A DNA stretch of 64,000 nt from positions 248,001 to 312,000 of the forward strand of contig NZ_CP030038.1 in assembly GCF_015291725.1 (NCBI RefSeq), read 5' to 3'. The notes beneath the pieces were generated by a model, which worked only from the letters and a program-made list of their open reading frames with translations, had not been told where the DNA came from and searched no databases. The translations under genes were made by a program, and so were the position numbers. This document shows, piece by piece, positions 25,320 to 36,831 of this stretch (the first letter of the stretch is position 1; every line of letters begins with the position of its first letter). The stretch comes from Bradyrhizobium sp. CCBAU 51765 (GTDB lineage: Bacteria > Pseudomonadota > Alphaproteobacteria > Rhizobiales > Xanthobacteraceae).

Positions 25320-27077
25320 CTACAGCGGAAGTTCCGGCTCGCGGCGAGCGTTGCGGCGGGCGTTGGTGACGGCCGGCGAGGCGGTGGAGCGGACAAAGCT
25401 CCAGCGGATCGAGGGCGCCTGCCGCGCGTCCTGACGGATCACGATCTGGGCGGTGCGGCGCGGGCCGTCATTGCCGGCCAGGAACACGCTGTCCTCGAGG
25501 TCGACCTTGTCGTCGAGCGCCTCGAAGGTCCAGACGTCGCGGTTCGGCAGCACCAGCATCACGCCGCGGGCATCCGAGAGCCGGCTCGCCTTCACCGCCG
25601 GATGCAGATGGAAGCGCAGCGCGAAATCGGCATCCGCGCCCTTGAAGCGTCGGCCCTGCGGCGGCGAGAGCGTGTCCTCGCCATCGATGCGTGCGCCGTC
25701 ATTGGCGATCATCAGCACGCGACGGTGGATTGCCCCGAACTTGGCGAGGTAGCCGTCATGCGATGTGGTGAGCAGCGTGCCGTTCTGCATGATCTCGCGA
25801 TAGCTCTCGACCTCGACGGGACCGCTGGTGATGGGCGCGCCGTGCAGGAGCCGCTTCATCGCCGACATCTCGACGAACTGGCATGACGAGGTCTCGTGAT
25901 AGGTCAGCGTCGAATGCGCCGCCGTGCTGCGTGCGAACGGTCGCCAATTGTCGCGGCCCGTGGTCGGCATGCCGCAATTGGTGACGATGCGGCTGATGCC
26001 GGACGACAGTTCGAACGACAGGCAGCCGGCGTGGGCGTCGTGGCTGACGCCGGCCGGCGGCGGCGGGCCGGTGTCGATGATCAGCGTGGTCTGGCCGGCA
26101 TCGAGGCGCTGGAAGCCGGTATGCGGCATGTTCGCCATCGGCACGCCGTGGGTGTCGTCATAGGCGAGCAGCGTGGCGAGCAGGTCCGAAGAGGTCGCGC
26201 TCATGCCGTTGAACAGGGCGAAATTGCCGTCGCCGTGCCGGAAGAAGCGCAGCATCGGCATCATGCGATCGATCGCGTTGAGCAGCGCCGGCGGCGGCGC
26301 GATGTTGCGCGCGGCGAAGGTCTGCCGCAGTGGCAGCAGGTCGATCAGGAGTTCGATCAGCGCGCCCGGGTTGCGGGAGATGTGGCCACCGTCGGGCAGG
26401 ATCTGCCGCTGCAATTCGTCCGACAGCTTCTTCGAGGCGCTCCGGATGTGTCGCGCCTGGTTGGCGAGACACAGGGCCGCGTAGCACAGCGCGATCAGCA
26501 CCTGGAGCTTCGGCACCCCGTCCGGAATGTCGACCATGGCGTAGCGCAGGAATCGGATCTCGCGGGCCAAGGCGCGCAGATAACGGCGATAGAACTTGTT
26601 GTCGGTCTCGCCCAGCACCAGCGGCGCCTGCGACAGCAGCGAGATCACGCGTCTGGCCAGCACGTCTGCGCGGCGCGCGACCGGGCGGCGCTTGTTGGCG
26701 GGGTTGGCGATCCAGTCCTCGATGAGTGCGCGCGCATTCGCCCGCGTCAGCGCGGTGTCGGCGGCACGCAAATGACGCAACCAGCCGAAGCCGAGCAGCG
26801 CAACTTCCCAATCCTCCGACGGCGGCTCGAGATCGAAGATCGAGCGGCCGTGGCAATTGACGATCTTGCCGGCGAAGACGAACCGGCCGGCATAGATTTC
26901 CGCGGCGCGGGTCGCGTCCGCGGTGCGCAGGTCGTGCGGTGCGATGATCAGCCGATCGGTGCGGCCGGGCCAGACCCGCGACAGCGCAACGGAACCGCCG
27001 CTCGCGCGCGCGAGCATGTTCCGCGCGAAGCGGTTCATGACCAGCGTCGAGATATGTCTGCGTTGAGCGACCGACAC
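25320..27077 (-). CDS. Heparinase II/III family protein
   Basis: 585 residues. The N-terminal half is an alpha/alpha toroid (DWEVALLGFGWLRHLRAADT, NLLPDGGHISRNPGAL-like, FARHGDGNFALFNGM-like). The C-terminal half is a beta sandwich with the Heparinase II/III signature around AGCLSFELSSGISRIVTNCG and AHSTLTYHETSSCQF. True heparinases are polysaccharide lyases, but this family occurs in nearly all rhizobia between rsmB and purH, and its physiological substrate is unknown. The start codon is a GTG at 27077; an internal ATG at 27038 is an alternative. No signal peptide is evident. Confidence 0.9.
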   Translation of the reverse strand: MSVAQRRHISTLVMNRFARNMLARASGGSVALSRVWPGRTDRLIIAPHDLRTADATRAAEIYAGRFVFAGKIVNCHGRSIFDLEPPSEDWEVALLGFGWLRHLRAADTALTRANARALIEDWIANPANKRRPVARRADVLARRVISLLSQAPLVLGETDNKFYRRYLRALAREIRFLRYAMVDIPDGVPKLQVLIALCYAALCLANQARHIRSASKKLSDELQRQILPDGGHISRNPGALIELLIDLLPLRQTFAARNIAPPPALLNAIDRMMPMLRFFRHGDGNFALFNGMSATSSDLLATLLAYDDTHGVPMANMPHTGFQRLDAGQTTLIIDTGPPPPAGVSHDAHAGCLSFELSSGISRIVTNCGMPTTGRDNWRPFARSTAAHSTLTYHETSSCQFVEMSAMKRLLHGAPITSGPVEVESYREIMQNGTLLTTSHDGYLAKFGAIHRRVLMIANDGARIDGEDTLSPPQGRRFKGADADFALRFHLHPAVKASRLSDARGVMLVLPNRDVWTFEALDDKVDLEDSVFLAGNDGPRRTAQIVIRQDARQAPSIRWSFVRSTASPAVTNARRNARREPELPL

Positions 27078-27195
27078 GCCTTGCCTTGAAGGGGGAGAGG
27101 ATTAACGACGAATCCTTATTAATCCCAAAATCGGACGGCTGACACCACCTTGAACGGCGCGAATCAGCGTCGTGATCGCAAAATCCAGTGCAAAA

Positions 27196-28542
27196 TCAGG
27201 ATTTAACGAGCCGGGCCGCGAAAAATCCGTCGAGGCCGCCGAGCTTGGGATCGGCGTTCGGCAGATGGCAGGGCAAGGTGCGAAGATCGCCGTCCCGGTT
27301 AAGGATTTCGTCGAGGCCTGCGACCTCCGACGCGTCGATCGGAACACGGCGAAGCGCAGGCTCGGCGGCGAGCAGCGCCGCCACGGCCTGTTCGCCTTCC
27401 TCGGGTTCCAGCGAACAGGTGCAATAGACGAGCGTCCCGCCGGGCTTGAGCAGCGACACCGATTTTCGCAGCAGCCGCTGCTGCAGCGCCGCCAGCGCGG
27501 CGATGTCGGATTCCTGCCGCAGCCATGCCACGTCGGGATGACGGCGGATCGTGCCGGTCGAGGTGCAGGGCGCGTCGATCAGAATACCGTCGAAGGCCTC
27601 GGCCGGGCCGGCCCATTCCACGGCGTCAGCAACGACGGTCTCCGCCTGGAGCGACAGTCGCGCCAGGTTTTCGCGCAACCGCGCCACTCGCGCGGGCGAG
27701 CGGTCGATGGCCGTGACACGCGCGCCGGCATGCGCCAGCTGCGCGGTCTTGCCACCGGGGGCGGCGCAGAGATCGGCAATGGACTTGCCCTTGACGTCGC
27801 CGAACAGCCGGGCCGGCAAGGCGGCAGCGGCGTCCTGCACCCACCATTGTCCTTCGGCGAAGCCGGGCAGCATGGTCACCGAACCGTGCAGCAGCATCCG
27901 CACCGTTCCCGTCGGTAGTGTTTCGCCATGCAGGCGGCTCGCCCATTGCGCGGGATCGGACTTCACCGTCAGATCGAGCGAGGGCTCGTGGCCGAGCGCC
28001 AGCGCCATGTCGCGTGCGGTCGCCTCGCCATAATGCGCGCTCCAGCGTGCAAACAGCCATGGCGGCAGATCCAGCGATTGTGTCGCGACCTCCTCGATCA
28101 GCCCCTTGCCCTCGCGCGCGCAGCGGCGCAGCACGGCGTTGACGAGGCCGGCATAACGCGCGGCGCGGCGGTCGGATTGCACGAGGCGAACAGAGAGGTC
28201 GACCGCGGCGTGATCCGGCACGTCCATCCAGAGGATTTGCGCCGCGCCGATCAGGAGCGCGCTCTGCGCGCGGGGCGCATCGGAGGGAATACCCTTGTCG
28301 AGCAGGCGGGACAACACATGGCCCAAGGTGCCGAGCCGGCGCAGCACCGTGGCGACGAGGCGGCGCATCAGCGCGCGGTCGCGGTCGGCCAGCGTCTTCA
28401 GTCCGGGATGGGCGCCGCTGCCGTCGAGCTGGTCGTCGAGCGTGCGGTGCTTGTGCAGCACGCCGTCGACGATGTCGGCGGCAATCCGCCGTGCCGCAAG
28501 ACCGGGCACTTCGGATGGAGGGACGAAACGTTGAGATGGCAT
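27196..28542 (-). CDS. rsmB: 16S rRNA (cytosine-5) methyltransferase, RsmB/NOP family
   Basis: 448 residues. The N-terminal NusB-like helical domain (about 15–150) is followed by a Rossmann methyltransferase. The SAM site is DLCAAPGGKTAQLAHAGA. The two catalytic cysteines are in DAPCTSTGTIRRHPD and VYCTCSLEPEEGE, both intact. RsmB methylates C967 of 16S rRNA in E. coli. The start is the ATG at 28542 (MPSQRFVPP). Heads the gene run with the heparinase-like gene and purH. Confidence 0.95.
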   Translation of the reverse strand: MPSQRFVPPSEVPGLAARRIAADIVDGVLHKHRTLDDQLDGSGAHPGLKTLADRDRALMRRLVATVLRRLGTLGHVLSRLLDKGIPSDAPRAQSALLIGAAQILWMDVPDHAAVDLSVRLVQSDRRAARYAGLVNAVLRRCAREGKGLIEEVATQSLDLPPWLFARWSAHYGEATARDMALALGHEPSLDLTVKSDPAQWASRLHGETLPTGTVRMLLHGSVTMLPGFAEGQWWVQDAAAALPARLFGDVKGKSIADLCAAPGGKTAQLAHAGARVTAIDRSPARVARLRENLARLSLQAETVVADAVEWAGPAEAFDGILIDAPCTSTGTIRRHPDVAWLRQESDIAALAALQQRLLRKSVSLLKPGGTLVYCTCSLEPEEGEQAVAALLAAEPALRRVPIDASEVAGLDEILNRDGDLRTLPCHLPNADPKLGGLDGFFAARLVKS

Positions 28543-28730
28543 GCGGAAGCAAGGTTCTGAGCGAGCGGCAGTTCCGCCGCAATGGCGCATGCCTCGAGAG
28601 ACTGATCTCTGGCACGCGAATATGCCAAATGTAAGAATGGACCCTCGCGATTGCAGCCCGCAATGACCATTTCAGCAATGCGTTATTGGACCTCGCACTT
28701 CCCGTGATCCTGCGATAGGAACCCGCCGAG

Positions 28731-28931
28731 ATGAGTGACCAACCCTCCCCTCCCGATCGCAAGCCGCTGTCGCCGGCCGCCCAGCGGGCGTTGGCCGAAG
28801 CCGAGGCGCGCCGGCAGGCTGCGGCGGCCGCGCGTGATGAAGCTGCGCCGAAGGAGTTGCAGGGACCAAAGGGGCCGGAGCCAACCCGCTACGGCGATTG
28901 GGAGCGCAACGGCATCGCTTCGGACTTTTGA
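28731..28931 (+). CDS. DUF1674 protein (SdhAF4-like succinate dehydrogenase assembly factor)
   Basis: 66 residues. A charged, Ala-rich N-terminus is followed by the family signature [20 protein letters not shown] at the C-terminus. In eukaryotes this family (SDHAF4/Sdh8) binds flavinylated SdhA and protects it before complex II assembly; the bacterial members are inferred to act similarly. Complete and of usual length. Divergent from rsmB. Confidence 0.93.
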   Translation: MSDQPSPPDRKPLSPAAQRALAEAEARRQAAAAARDEAAPKELQGPKGPEPTRYGDWERNGIASDF

Positions 28932-29001
28932 GACGCCGCTTGACGCGCGCTCCTCATGAGCCATCTTGCCGGTTCAGCCGACTCAGCCCTAGCGTGCGCG
29001 G

Positions 29002-29592
29002 ATGTCGCGCTTCGATCCCAGCCGTCCCTACCGGACTTCATACAGCGGCTCGCCGCTCGGCCGTCGTTTCTCCGGACTGTTGCCGTGGATGTTCGTGGTC
29101 GGCGTTGTGACGGCCGTCGTGCTCGGCTTCCGCCAGGGAACGATCTGGCCCATCCCGCATGTGGATGACGAACGGTCGCGCGATGCCGAGATCATCCTGA
29201 AGCAGTCCGGCGCGGCGGGTGTTCGTCAACCGGTCGAGGTCATTCGCACCGTCGACGGCGACACGTTTCTGGCGCGCGTGCACCAGCACAACGGCGGCGA
29301 TCTCGTCGCACGTGTGCGGCTGCGCGGCATCGATGCGCCCGAACTGAAAGCGTCCTGCCAGGAGGAGCTGAACAAGGCCGAAGCTGCTGCCCGCGCGTTG
29401 CGCGATCTGCTCAGTCAGGGGGGCGTGACGATCACCAATCTCGGCCCCGACAAATACGGTCGCGTTCTCGCCGACGTCGCCACCCGAAAGACTGCGAGCG
29501 TTGCGGCGGCAATGCTCGCCGGCGGCTTTGTGCGCAGTTACAATGGCGGCCATCGCGACGGCTGGTGCGCGCGGGGCTGGCGCTTGTGGTAA
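29002..29592 (+). CDS. Thermonuclease-like (SNase) protein, membrane-anchored or exported
   Basis: 196 residues. An N-terminal hydrophobic segment (about 28–44, PWMFVVGVVTAVVLGF) serves as a membrane anchor or uncleaved leader. The SNase domain follows from about residue 78: VEVIRTVDGDTFLARV, VRLRGIDAPELKASCQEE with the catalytic Arg and Asp, and LGPDKYGRVLADV with the second Arg. Probably a Ca-dependent nuclease acting outside the cytoplasm. The last Trp/Cys-rich residues (DGWCARGWRLW) are usual in rhizobial members. Confidence 0.9.
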   Translation: MSRFDPSRPYRTSYSGSPLGRRFSGLLPWMFVVGVVTAVVLGFRQGTIWPIPHVDDERSRDAEIILKQSGAAGVRQPVEVIRTVDGDTFLARVHQHNGGDLVARVRLRGIDAPELKASCQEELNKAEAAARALRDLLSQGGVTITNLGPDKYGRVLADVATRKTASVAAAMLAGGFVRSYNGGHRDGWCARGWRLW

Positions 29593-29596
29593 CAAG

Positions 29597-29622
29597 AAAG
29601 CCGCGTCGCAACACGCAGCTTT
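29597..29622. terminator. Two-way terminator hairpin between convergent genes
   Basis: AAAGCCGCGT and ACGCAGCTTT form a ten-position stem with one mismatch and a six-base loop. It begins 4 bases after the nuclease stop and lies 22 bases from the end of the convergent L,D-transpeptidase gene. A-rich and T-rich ends suit termination both ways. Confidence 0.6.
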
Positions 29623-29643
29623 GATCTCGACTGATTCAGGCGA

Positions 29644-30159
29644 TCAGCGCGTCACCACCACCGTCGTGCCGACGGAGACGCGGCTGTAGAGATCGGTGAT
29701 GTCGTCGTTGAGCATGCGGATGCAGCCATAGGAGACGAAGCCGCCGATCGAGCCCGGCACGTTGGTGCCGTGGATGGCGTATTCGCCGCCGGCCAGCGTC
29801 ATCGCCGCGACGCCCATCGGGTTGCGTGGCGAGCCGCCGGGAATGACGTCGGGGATATCAGGCTTGTCGCGCTTCACCTCGGCGGGCGGCGCCCAGGCCG
29901 GGTTGAGATACTTGCCCTCGATCTTCGTCGTGCCGGCCCATTGCTTGCCGGCCTTGCCGACGCCGACCGGATAGCGCACGGCGTGGCCGTTATCGAGGAT
30001 GAGATAGAGCCGCCGCTCGCTTGTCTTGACCACGATGGTGCCCGGCGAATAGTCGGCGAGGTGTGCGCCCACCAGCTCCGGCCGCGCCTGTGCCGCGGTC
30101 GACATCAAGACCCCAACCCCGATGGTGGCGGCCAGCGCCACCGCAATCCTCATCGACAT
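29644..30159 (-). CDS. L,D-transpeptidase (YkuD domain), exported
   Basis: 171 residues with a signal peptide (VALAATIGVGVLMSTAAQA). The YkuD domain runs from about residue 42 (TIVVKTSERRLYLILDNGHA) to the end. The active-site histidine is H130 (YAIHGTNVPGSIG) and the nucleophile C146 (SYGCIRM). It would form 3–3 peptidoglycan cross-links or attach proteins to the wall in the periplasm. Rhizobiales rely heavily on such cross-links. The start ATG at 30159 has GGGGAAG upstream; an ATG six bases later is a weaker choice. Confidence 0.95.
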   Translation of the reverse strand: MSMRIAVALAATIGVGVLMSTAAQARPELVGAHLADYSPGTIVVKTSERRLYLILDNGHAVRYPVGVGKAGKQWAGTTKIEGKYLNPAWAPPAEVKRDKPDIPDVIPGGSPRNPMGVAAMTLAGGEYAIHGTNVPGSIGGFVSYGCIRMLNDDITDLYSRVSVGTTVVVTR

Positions 30160-30451
30160 CGATGCTTCCCCTTGCCCAAACGGATCGTCCAAAAAATACA
30201 CAGCACCCGGCAATCGTCGCCGCGCCAGGCCCTCGTTGGCGCTTATTCTTAACCGCGCCTGTTAACCGGATGGTTTCCGCGCGCGGCCGCCGAGGGCCTG
30301 CCGGCAGCGGGAACAAAGGAAATGTTCGAAACAAAGTAAATGACTTGAAAACAACACTTTCCGGGAAAGATGCCGGTCGCACGGGTGCGCGCGCTGACAA
30401 GAGCGTGAGGATGTGAACGGCTGTTGGCTGCTAGGGGGCGCGACACGCGCA

Positions 30452-30587
30452 CTCGTGTCCCGGACAAGGCGCGGCGCGTAGCGCCGCGACGCTGAGCCGG
30501 GACCCAGCTCTTTACTTTGTGCGGATAGATGGGCCCGGCTCTGCAGCGCACCGCCGAAGAAGCGCTGCGCTGCGTCCGGGGCACGAG
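30452..30587. repeat. Palindromic intergenic repeat, class C (CTCGTGTCCCGG), copy 1
   Basis: 136 bases from CTCGTGTCCCGGAC to GTCCGGGGCACGAG, with internal arms GAGCCGGGACC and GGGCCCGGCTC. It ends eight bases before the acs stop codon, so it is the likely 3' hairpin of the acs mRNA. The other part of this 435-base gene-free gap (30160–30451) shows nothing recognisable apart from the promoter region of the L,D-transpeptidase gene. Confidence 0.85.
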
Positions 30588-30594
30588 AGCGTCC

Positions 30595-32541
<1,947 letters not shown>

Positions 32542-32941
32542 GCTTCCCTCCACATGCGGCAGGCCGAACGCCAGCGACCGGCGAGCCGACTTGATCATTG
32601 ACTGATTATGCGTCGGGCTAACCGGACCCGACAAGGAGCACAAGCTGGACCTTCGGCGGGCCTCCGGCCATGCGGAAGATCAAGGCCACCTGCCGCAACT
32701 GTCGCAGATCTGAAACAGGCCCGGGGCGGCCTTCGGGCCTTTACCCAAATCCCCCGGAACCGGCCCGCGCAGAGGCCCATGCACCCGATAGAGGTATTCA
32801 AAGACCTTTCCTCACTGATTCGGGACTCGCAATACGGTTCGGAACACCCTAAATGGCCAACCCGGGTCCAAAGAGACCCCTCGGAACAAAAATCAGAACA
32901 GCGGCATTGACCGATAACAGGCAGGGCTAAGGCGTAACATT
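32542..32941. other. Gene-free stretch between divergent acs and topoisomerase IB genes
   Basis: 400 bases between two divergent genes. Short open frames here have no ribosome-binding sites or family resemblance. A GC-rich hairpin with GCCCG and CGGGC arms followed by TTT lies near 32718–32742. The promoters of both genes must lie here, but no clear -35/-10 pair stands out. Confidence 0.5.
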
Positions 32942-34108
32942 ATGATGGATCAGCAGAATCCCGGGACGATGCGGCCCGCTTCAGCCGATCCTGCGGCCAT
33001 TGCCCTGGCCAAAGCCCTCGGACAATGGCCCAAACCGGCCACTTTCAGGCGCTCCAGCCCGAAAAAGACCTTCGATACGGCGCCGGCGACGGTCGAGGCA
33101 CTCGCCAGGGAGCACGGCTTGCGGCTCGGCGACCAGAACGAGCTGACCATCCGGCGCGTCAAGCGCGGCAAGAGCTACTCCTTCGTCCGTCCCAACGGCG
33201 CGCATATCCGCGACGCCCGCACCATCCGCCGGCTGCACGCGATGGCGGTGCCGCCGGCCTATCGCGAGGTGCGTTACTCCGCCGATCCCAACTCGCACCT
33301 CCAGGCGGTGGGCCGCGATGCCGCGGGCCGGCTGCAATATCGCTATCACGCCGATTGGGAGAAGGTCCGCGAGCACCGCAAGGCGCATCGCCTGGAGAAG
33401 CTCGTCGGCGCACTGCCAAAAATCCGGCGCAAGGTCTCTGCGTTCCTGTCGGGCGACGAGCCGACGCGCGAGTTCGCACTCTCGGCCGTGATCGAGCTGA
33501 TCGCGCGCACCGCGATCCGTCCCGGCAACGAATCCTATGCCCGCCTTAACGGTACCCGCGGCGCCACCACGCTGCTGAAGTCCAACGTCATGCTCGAAGA
33601 CGACTGCTTCGTGCTGACCTTCAAGGCAAAGGGCGGCAAGGCGGTGCGGAAGGAGTGCGACGCGGCCAAGCTTGTGCGCGCCATCGGCATCCTGCAGGGC
33701 GTCCCCGGCAAGCGCATGTTCCAGTATCGCGATGCCTATGGCATCGTGCGCGCGGTCAACACCACCCAGGTGAATGCGTTTCTGCGCGAGATCGCCGGCA
33801 TCAAGATCTCGCTGAAGGATTTTCGCACGCTGATGGCGTCCGCCGTCGTCGTGGAATCGCTGTCGCGGATCACGCCGGCGACCAGCCAGCGCGGCCGCAA
33901 GAAGCAGGTGCTGGACGCGATCCGCGCCGCGGCGGACAAGCTCTCCAACACGCCGGCGATCTGCCGCAAGAGCTACGTCCACGATACCATCGTCACCGCG
34001 TTCGAGGAGGGCATCCTCGAGCGCTTCGCCGCGACCATGAAGGGCCAGCGCTCCCAGGCGAGGCGCGAGCAGCTTCTGGCGCAGGTGGTGGCGACCGCCG
34101 CGGTGTGA
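32942..34108 (+). CDS. DNA topoisomerase IB (poxvirus/bacterial type)
   Basis: A 388-residue type IB topoisomerase. The N-terminal domain has IRRVKRGKSYSFVRPNGAHI and VPPAYREV. The catalytic domain has RTAIRPGNESYARLNGTRGA with the first Arg, FKAKGGKAVRK with the Lys, SLKDFRTLMAS with the second Arg region, and the nucleophilic Tyr in CRKSYVHDTIV. It relaxes supercoils through a 3'-phosphotyrosyl intermediate. Bacterial copies are patchily distributed but common in rhizobia and often linked with DNA-repair genes, none of which is nearby. Confidence 0.95.
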   Translation: MMDQQNPGTMRPASADPAAIALAKALGQWPKPATFRRSSPKKTFDTAPATVEALAREHGLRLGDQNELTIRRVKRGKSYSFVRPNGAHIRDARTIRRLHAMAVPPAYREVRYSADPNSHLQAVGRDAAGRLQYRYHADWEKVREHRKAHRLEKLVGALPKIRRKVSAFLSGDEPTREFALSAVIELIARTAIRPGNESYARLNGTRGATTLLKSNVMLEDDCFVLTFKAKGGKAVRKECDAAKLVRAIGILQGVPGKRMFQYRDAYGIVRAVNTTQVNAFLREIAGIKISLKDFRTLMASAVVVESLSRITPATSQRGRKKQVLDAIRAAADKLSNTPAICRKSYVHDTIVTAFEEGILERFAATMKGQRSQARREQLLAQVVATAAV

Positions 34109-34118
34109 TGGCGATGCT

Positions 34119-34204
34119 GTAGAGTGGGCAAAGCGAAGCGTGCCCACCGTCGATCATCACGGAAGAATGGTGAGCACGGCGGCTTGCGCCTTTGCCCACT
34201 CTAC
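34119..34204. repeat. Palindromic intergenic repeat, GTAGAGTGGGCAAAGCG class
   Basis: The left end GTAGAGTGGGCAAAGCGAAG is mirrored by GCGCCTTTGCCCACTCTAC at the right. Inner GTGCCCACCG pairs with GGTGAGCACGG. It lies between the convergent topoisomerase IB and EVE genes. Confidence 0.85.
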
Positions 34205-34224
34205 GAGAGCTACATCCGCGACGA

Positions 34225-34638
34225 CTACACCCCGCCCATCTTGCAGACGAGCTTCCACTCCTCCGCCGTCACCGGCTGCACCGACAGGCGCGAATATTTC
34301 ACCAGCGCCATGCCTTCGAGCTTCTTCTCGGCCTTGACCGCGGCCATCGTCACCGGCGTCTTCAACGGCTTGTCGGCCTTGATGTCGACGCAGACGAACT
34401 TGCCGGTCTTGTCGGTCGGATCGGGATAGGCTTCCTTGATGATCTCTGCGATCCCGACGATCTCCTTGCCCTCGTTGGAATGATAGAAGAACGCCTTGTC
34501 GCCCTTCTTCATATTCACGAGGTTCTGGCGCGCGGTGAAATTGCGCACACCGGTCCAGGCCTCGCCCTTGGCGCCCTTCGCGACCTGCTGGTCCCAGGAC
34601 CACACCGACGGTTCGGATTTCACGAGCCAGTAGTTCAT
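34225..34638 (-). CDS. EVE domain protein
   Basis: 137 residues, essentially one EVE (PUA-like) domain: MNYWLVKSEPSVWSWDQQV, TGVRNFTARQNLVNMKKGD, AFFYHSNEGKEIVGIAEI, and a C-terminal LSVQPVTAEEWKLV. EVE domains bind modified bases in DNA or RNA. The start is the ATG at 34638; the frame upstream reads through a repeat. In many relatives a YciI-like gene separates it from gpsA; here only a class D repeat lies between. Confidence 0.94.
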   Translation of the reverse strand: MNYWLVKSEPSVWSWDQQVAKGAKGEAWTGVRNFTARQNLVNMKKGDKAFFYHSNEGKEIVGIAEIIKEAYPDPTDKTGKFVCVDIKADKPLKTPVTMAAVKAEKKLEGMALVKYSRLSVQPVTAEEWKLVCKMGGV

Positions 34639-34659
34639 GACAACGCGCCCTATCCATTC

Positions 34660-34747
34660 GTCATGGCCGGGCTTGTCCCGGCCACCCACGTCTTTGTCAC
34701 CAGTTCAATATCAAGACGTGGATGCCCGCGACAAGCGCGGGCATGAC
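34660..34747. repeat. Palindromic intergenic repeat, class D (GTCATGCCCGGGCTTG), copy 1
   Basis: GTCATGGCCGGGCTTGTCCC at the left, GCGACAAGCGCGGGCATGAC at the right, with inner arms CCACGTCTTTG and CAAGACGTGG. It fills the gap between gpsA and the EVE gene, ending ten bases short of the gpsA stop. Confidence 0.87.
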
Positions 34748-34756
34748 GAGAAGACG

Positions 34757-35737
34757 TCATTCCTCTGCCTTGAAGGGGCGGGTCATCAGCCCCGAGATCG
34801 CGGCATCGATCGTGCTTCGGCCGCTCAGGATTGCCGCGACCGCTTCCGATACCGGCAACTCGATGTGTTGCGAAGCTGCGAGTTCGATCAGCACAGGTGC
34901 CGTGAACTCTCCCTCGGCGAGCTTGCCGGCGGGAGGCTGCTCGCCGCGCCCGAGCGCAAGTCCGAGCGCGAAGTTGCGCGATTGCGGGCTCGCGCAGGTC
35001 AGGATCAAGTCGCCGAGGCCGGACAGGCCGGTGAGCGTCTCGCTGCGCGCGCCGAGCGCGCGGCCGAGGCGGGTGAGCTCGGCAAAGCCGCGCGTCGTGA
35101 GCGCCGCCTGCGCGGAGGCGCCAAGCTTGCGTCCGACCGCGATGCCGACTGCGATCGCCAGCACGTTCTTGGCCGCACCGCCGATCTCGACACCCCGGAT
35201 GTCCGTGGAGTGATACGGCCGGAATGTCGGCGAGCCCAGCGCCTGCACGAGCGCGCGTGCCAGCGCCTCATCGCTTGCCGCCAGGGTCACCGCCGTCGGC
35301 AGGCCGCGCGCGACGTCGTCGGCAAAGCTCGGGCCCGACAGGATCGCCGGCTGCGCGTGCGGCGCCGCCTCCGCGATCACGTCGGTCATGAACTTATGGG
35401 TGCCGTGCTCGATGCCCTTGGCGCAAGCGACGATCGGTACCGGTCTCGCCAGATGCGATGCCAGCATGTTGACGGCGCCACGCAGATGCTGCGCAGGCGT
35501 TGCGATCAGCAGCATGTCGGCGCGCGCGGCCAGCGCCAGCTCGCCCGTGACGACAATCTCCGGAGCGAGCCGCACGCCGGGTAGCCGCGGATTGTCGCGG
35601 CTCGACGCAATCCGCGCGGCATGCTCCGCATTGCGAGCCCAGAGCGTGACACTCCGCCCGGCTCGCGCTGCCACCGTGGCCAGCGCCGTACCCCAGGCGC
35701 CCGCGCCGATCACCGCGACGGATTGCAGCGCGGCCAT
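34757..35737 (-). CDS. gpsA: Glycerol-3-phosphate dehydrogenase [NAD(P)+]
   Basis: 326 residues. The nucleotide site [20 protein letters not shown] is at the N-terminus. [17 protein letters not shown] and the catalytic Lys region [20 protein letters not shown] lie centrally, and [20 protein letters not shown] marks the C-terminal helical domain. It reduces dihydroxyacetone phosphate to sn-glycerol-3-phosphate for phospholipids. The start ATG at 35737 lies two bases after the tsaD stop, so the two are almost certainly co-translated. Confidence 0.96.
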   Translation of the reverse strand: MAALQSVAVIGAGAWGTALATVAARAGRSVTLWARNAEHAARIASSRDNPRLPGVRLAPEIVVTGELALAARADMLLIATPAQHLRGAVNMLASHLARPVPIVACAKGIEHGTHKFMTDVIAEAAPHAQPAILSGPSFADDVARGLPTAVTLAASDEALARALVQALGSPTFRPYHSTDIRGVEIGGAAKNVLAIAVGIAVGRKLGASAQAALTTRGFAELTRLGRALGARSETLTGLSGLGDLILTCASPQSRNFALGLALGRGEQPPAGKLAEGEFTAPVLIELAASQHIELPVSEAVAAILSGRSTIDAAISGLMTRPFKAEE

Positions 35738-35739
35738 CG

Positions 35740-36831
35740 CTAATATCCCGCCCGCGTGTTGCCGTAGCCTGCGGGCGCCGTCGCGTTGGCGTCGAGCAGC
35801 CACCGTGCGCGCGGCTGCGCCTCCATCGTGTCGGTCAGGCCGAGCGCGAGGCGCTCGGCGCCGGCCCAGGCGATCATCGCGCCGTTGTCGGTGCAGAGCG
35901 CAGGCGGCGGCATGACCAGTTGCGTCCCGGCCTGCCTTGCAACGTCATGCAGAGCGCCGCGGATCGCTTGATTGGCGGCGACACCGCCGGCGGCCACGAG
36001 CGCGCGCGGCGCGCCGAACTGCTCGCGGAAAAGTTTCAAGCCGACGCTCAGCCGGTCGGCGGTCGAGTCGAGCACCGCGGCCTGAAAGCTCGCGCAGAGA
36101 TCGCTGACGTCCTGCGGCGTGGGCTCAGTCAGCCGGCTCGCTTCGGTGCGCACCGCCGTCTTCAATCCCGACAGCGAGAAATTGGCATCGGGGCGTCCTT
36201 GCATCGGCCGCGGAAACGCAAAGCGCGTGGCATCGCCGCCTGCCGCTGCGCGCTCGACCTGCGGTCCGCCCGGATAGGGCAGTCCCAGCATCTTCGCGAC
36301 CTTGTCGAAGGCCTCGCCGATCGCGTCGTCGACCGTGGTGCCGAGCCGTACATATTGGCCGACGCCGGTGATTGCGACGATCTGGGTGTGGCCGCCGGAG
36401 GCGAGGAAGAGGCAGTAGGGAAATTCGATTCCGTCGGTGAGGCGCGGCGTCAGCGCATGCGCTTCGAGATGGTTCACCGCGACCAGCGGCGTGTCGTGCA
36501 CCATCGCGATCGCCTTCGCGGTGGTGAGCCCGACGATGACGCCGCCGATCAGGCCCGGCCCCGCGGCGGCCGCGACGCCGTTGAGCTGGGCAAAGCCGAT
36601 GCCGGCCTCGCGCATGGCGCGGTCGATGATGCCGTCGAGCAGATCGACATGCGCGCGCGCGGCGATCTCCGGCACCACGCCGCCGAAGCGGGCATGTTCC
36701 TCGATCTGCGACCGCACGATGTTGGACAGGATCCTGCCGCTGCCGTCAGGCGCGCGCTCGATCACGGCCGCGGCGGTCTCGTCGCAGGTGGTTTCTATGC
36801 CCAGCACCAGCATTGGCGAATTGTTATCCAA
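35740..36831 (-). CDS. tsaD: tRNA N6-threonylcarbamoyladenosine transferase TsaD
   Basis: 363 residues with the Kae1/TsaD signatures: [16 protein letters not shown], the metal-binding VNHLEAHAL histidines, [30 protein letters not shown] and [13 protein letters not shown]. Together with TsaB, TsaE and TsaC it places the t6A37 modification on ANN-decoding tRNAs. It is followed immediately by gpsA and is divergent from hemD. Confidence 0.97.
   Translation of the reverse strand: MDNNSPMLVLGIETTCDETAAAVIERAPDGSGRILSNIVRSQIEEHARFGGVVPEIAARAHVDLLDGIIDRAMREAGIGFAQLNGVAAAAGPGLIGGVIVGLTTAKAIAMVHDTPLVAVNHLEAHALTPRLTDGIEFPYCLFLASGGHTQIVAITGVGQYVRLGTTVDDAIGEAFDKVAKMLGLPYPGGPQVERAAAGGDATRFAFPRPMQGRPDANFSLSGLKTAVRTEASRLTEPTPQDVSDLCASFQAAVLDSTADRLSVGLKLFREQFGAPRALVAAGGVAANQAIRGALHDVARQAGTQLVMPPPALCTDNGAMIAWAGAERLALGLTDTMEAQPRARWLLDANATAPAGYGNTRAGY

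Noticed and set aside
32608..32910. 100-codon frame between acs and topoisomerase IB
   Set aside because: No ribosome-binding site, no family resemblance, and Pro/Arg-rich composition as expected for non-coding GC-rich DNA.
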